From positions 1 to 64,000 of the forward strand of contig JAHBVH010000019.1 in NCBI GenBank assembly GCA_019637645.1: DNA of 64,000 bases. The letters run 5' to 3'. A model generated the notes under the pieces. It was not told the origin of the DNA, did no database searches, and worked only from the letters and a program-made list of their open reading frames with translations. Within the stretch, counting starts at the first letter, position 1; every line of letters starts with the position of its first letter. This document shows, piece by piece, positions 62,327-64,000 of the stretch. Both the position numbers and the translations under genes were made by a program. Source of the stretch: Caldilineaceae bacterium. GTDB lineage: Bacteria > Chloroflexota > Anaerolineae > Caldilineales > Caldilineaceae.

Positions 62327-62403
62327 TGACAGGGTTTGAATCCCCTGTCATCTGGTTGGCTCTGTGGTTCCCACAACCGCCAACGCAAGAGTCTGTCAGG
62401 TTT
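62327..62403. repeat. Dispersed palindromic repeat relative, copy F, between converging genes
   Basis: TGACAGGG (62327-62334) and CCCTGTCA (62343-62350) form an 8-base stem, and a second TCTGTCAGGTTT lies at 62392-62403 after CACAACCGCCAAC. The right half matches the reverse of 56067-56100. Its position suggests it serves as a terminator for the surface-protein gene and the deacetylase. Confidence 0.55.
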
Positions 62404-62423
62404 CGCTAGTGACCCGCGTTGGG

Positions 62424-63461
62424 CTATAGCGGCGGCAGCAATTCAGAGAGTAGCACGAACGTATAGCCGTTATGGGTGAGAAAGTCGAGAACCCGCGGCA
62501 AGGCATCGGCGACAATGGGGCTCATGTCGTGCATGACAATAATCGCGCCAGGACAAACATGCCGCGTGACTCGGTTATAGATGCCATCGGCCGTCATGCC
62601 CTCGACCCAATCGCTGCTGTCAACCGTCCAGCCGATGAGCTGATAGCCCTCTTCTTGGGAGATGCGGATAATATTCTCGTCCAGTGCGCCAAAGGGTGCG
62701 CGGAAGAAGGGCTTGGTCGAGGCGCCTGGTGCCGCCGCTTGCACGGTGGATTCGGTGCGGTTTAACTCATAGCGCAATGATTCTTCGTTCATCCCCCGCA
62801 AATTCTCATGGCTCCACGAGTGATTGGCTAGTTCATGGCCGTTGCTAAGGATGTCGGTGATAATCTCTGGTTTACGCATAACACTGAAGCCCACCACAAA
62901 AAAGGTCGCGCGAATCCCCCGTTGAGCCAGCATCTCCATCATCCCTTTATTTTCGGGGACATACCCCACATCAAAGGTCAGGGCGATCCGCTTCTGCCGA
63001 TTATCGGGTCCTAGGTAGATGCCAGAGACCCCAAAAGGTAGCTCCTTCATGCTGGTGATAGCTGGACGTGGCTGGGTCCATTGGGCGGGGGGGGTACTGC
63101 CAGGGGGCAAATAGATTGTGCTGCCAGCATGCAGTGGATTATCTTGGTTGAGTGCGGTCAAGCTATCCAGCGAAACACCCGCATATTGGGCAATATCAAA
63201 GAGCGTATCATTGGGCCAGAGGCAGTAGGATTCAAGCGCCAAGCGCTGGGAAGAAAGGGCTTGGGATGGCGATTGATTGGGTGCCGTAGCCCCCTCTTCC
63301 CCAACCGAGGACGCCACGGCCATGGGCATGGTGTGATCCATCGTCATGCCCATGGCTTCCTCTGGATCAGACCAGAGCGTGCGAATGACGTTGATCGCGA
63401 AAAAGAGCAACATCACAACGCCAATCAAGACTAGCGCAATGCCAAGAATGCTTTTCGACAA
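62424..63461 (-). CDS. LysM-containing polysaccharide deacetylase (PdaA-like variant)
   Basis: The 345-residue protein uses a TTG start at 63461 with GGAG six bases upstream; the first in-frame ATG would remove the membrane anchor (about 6-28). A Met/His-rich stretch (36-48) is followed by a LysM domain (about 78-119) and the NodB domain. Motif 1 is TFDVGY, so the second Asp of TFDD is Val (V165), while D164 and NHSWSH (H214, H218) remain. Such changes occur in PdaA-type enzymes. It would deacetylate peptidoglycan, with LysM giving wall binding. Confidence 0.88.
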   Translation of the reverse strand: MSKSILGIALVLIGVVMLLFFAINVIRTLWSDPEEAMGMTMDHTMPMAVASSVGEEGATAPNQSPSQALSSQRLALESYCLWPNDTLFDIAQYAGVSLDSLTALNQDNPLHAGSTIYLPPGSTPPAQWTQPRPAITSMKELPFGVSGIYLGPDNRQKRIALTFDVGYVPENKGMMEMLAQRGIRATFFVVGFSVMRKPEIITDILSNGHELANHSWSHENLRGMNEESLRYELNRTESTVQAAAPGASTKPFFRAPFGALDENIIRISQEEGYQLIGWTVDSSDWVEGMTADGIYNRVTRHVCPGAIIVMHDMSPIVADALPRVLDFLTHNGYTFVLLSELLPPL

Positions 63462-63740
63462 AGGAAGCTCCGGTTGTTATGGTTAGAATGAGCAGTGGTT
63501 GGCAAGCTATATGGAACAAACAAGCGGTGTGTCCCGATTGTACTTGGAAAGCGCAAAAACAACAAGTCGTTGGCCGGCATTGCAGCAGCCCATTGATGAG
63601 AGACAAATTTTTGCAGATACGATAGGCAGCCAAGACGCGTTGTCGCGCGGAGGGCAAGCATGACGATTGCGGAACAACCACTGACAGCCGAAGCTTTCGG
63701 AGCTTTTCTTCAATTGCCAAAAAATCAGAAAAGGTCGCGG

Positions 63741-64000
63741 TTATTGCACGCGAAAGCGCTGAATCCCAATCCCAAAGAGCAGGGCAGCCACCACGAGCAG
63801 AACGCCGATCGCGGGCAGGACATCTATTAACGTACCCTGATTAAAGATCAATTCATGAAAGCCATCCATGGCCCAAGCCACGGGCGAGAGATGGCCGATC
63901 TGCTGCATAAAGGTAGGGACGATCTCCAACGGCCACCAAGCACCGCCCAGGGGGGCCAGAGTTAGGCCCAGCAGATTGCGCAAGCCATTCGCTTGGCCTT
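63741..64000 (-). CDS. ABC-2 type transporter permease, C-terminal fragment (cut by window edge)
   Basis: The frame is open from the right edge to a stop at 63741 and encodes the last 86 or so residues of an ABC-2 permease. LGLTLAPLGGAWWPLEIVPT and the PVAWAMDGFHELI region are family hallmarks, followed by a final membrane helix (VLPAIGVLLVVAALLFGIGI) and a short basic tail. The start and the ATPase partner must lie beyond the window. It is distinct from the permease pair at 45954-48422. Confidence 0.85.
   Translation of the reverse strand, partial: GQANGLRNLLGLTLAPLGGAWWPLEIVPTFMQQIGHLSPVAWAMDGFHELIFNQGTLIDVLPAIGVLLVVAALLFGIGIQRFRVQ

Overview
This is bacterial chromosomal DNA of fairly high GC, most plausibly from a Chloroflexota bacterium of the Anaerolineae/Caldilineae type. 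The inference rests on gene style: very large secreted FG-GAP and DUF11/beta-propeller proteins, Uma2 nucleases with coiled-coil tails, cyclase-AAA-TPR regulators, many Gfo/Idh/MocA and sugar-acid enzymes, and a C-terminal YLPLV motif. No rRNA or tRNA gene, CRISPR array, insertion sequence or phage gene was recognised. Both edges cut through genes: a degenerate kinase-like protein on the left and an ABC-2 permease on the right.

Layout. 1-3160: kinase-like fragment, then a tightly coupled Rieske protein / ECF sigma factor / membrane anti-sigma set. 3211-8795: SDR, Uma2, Gfo/Idh, D-2-hydroxyacid dehydrogenase and an enolase-superfamily dehydratase, which look like sugar-acid catabolism. 8838-10001: receiver plus histidine-kinase-like protein, followed by 1.2 kb of non-coding DNA that is AT-rich in its middle part and carries a near-consensus promoter. 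11208-16796: metal/redox block of two-domain multicopper oxidase, ZIP transporter, cupredoxin lipoprotein, DsbA/DsbB pair and a flavoprotein. 16877-25833 (all minus): acyltransferase-like membrane protein, response regulator, sensor kinase, a cation-efflux/SPFH fusion, HflC, HflK and a parvulin-type isomerase, probably membrane-protein or envelope quality control. 26004-32581: SCO protein, YtkA-like protein, L,D-transpeptidase, polysaccharide deacetylase, a tandem pair of AXE1-like esterases (the second without its nucleophile) and an APH-family kinase.

33160-42845: a 1378-residue tandem cyclase/AAA/TPR protein converges on, and overlaps by 25 bases, a 1857-residue secreted protein with 14 FG-GAP repeats and an HExxH site. 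43153-43810: RHH-PIN toxin-antitoxin pair with a visible leaderless promoter and operator. 44185-50945: Gfo/Idh, LysM protein, a three-gene ABC exporter and a double-FAS1 lipoprotein. 51341-58095: Gfo/Idh, mannonate dehydratase, zinc alcohol dehydrogenase, class III aminotransferase, methyltransferase and EamA exporter. 58606-64000: large surface protein, LysM-polysaccharide deacetylase and the ABC-2 permease fragment.

A dispersed family of imperfect palindromes with a GACCTGTCAGGT-type core occurs in at least five and probably seven intergenic gaps. The most unusual gene is the fusion of an apparently metal-competent cation diffusion facilitator membrane domain to an HflK-like SPFH domain (21182-22714), placed directly upstream of hflC and hflK.
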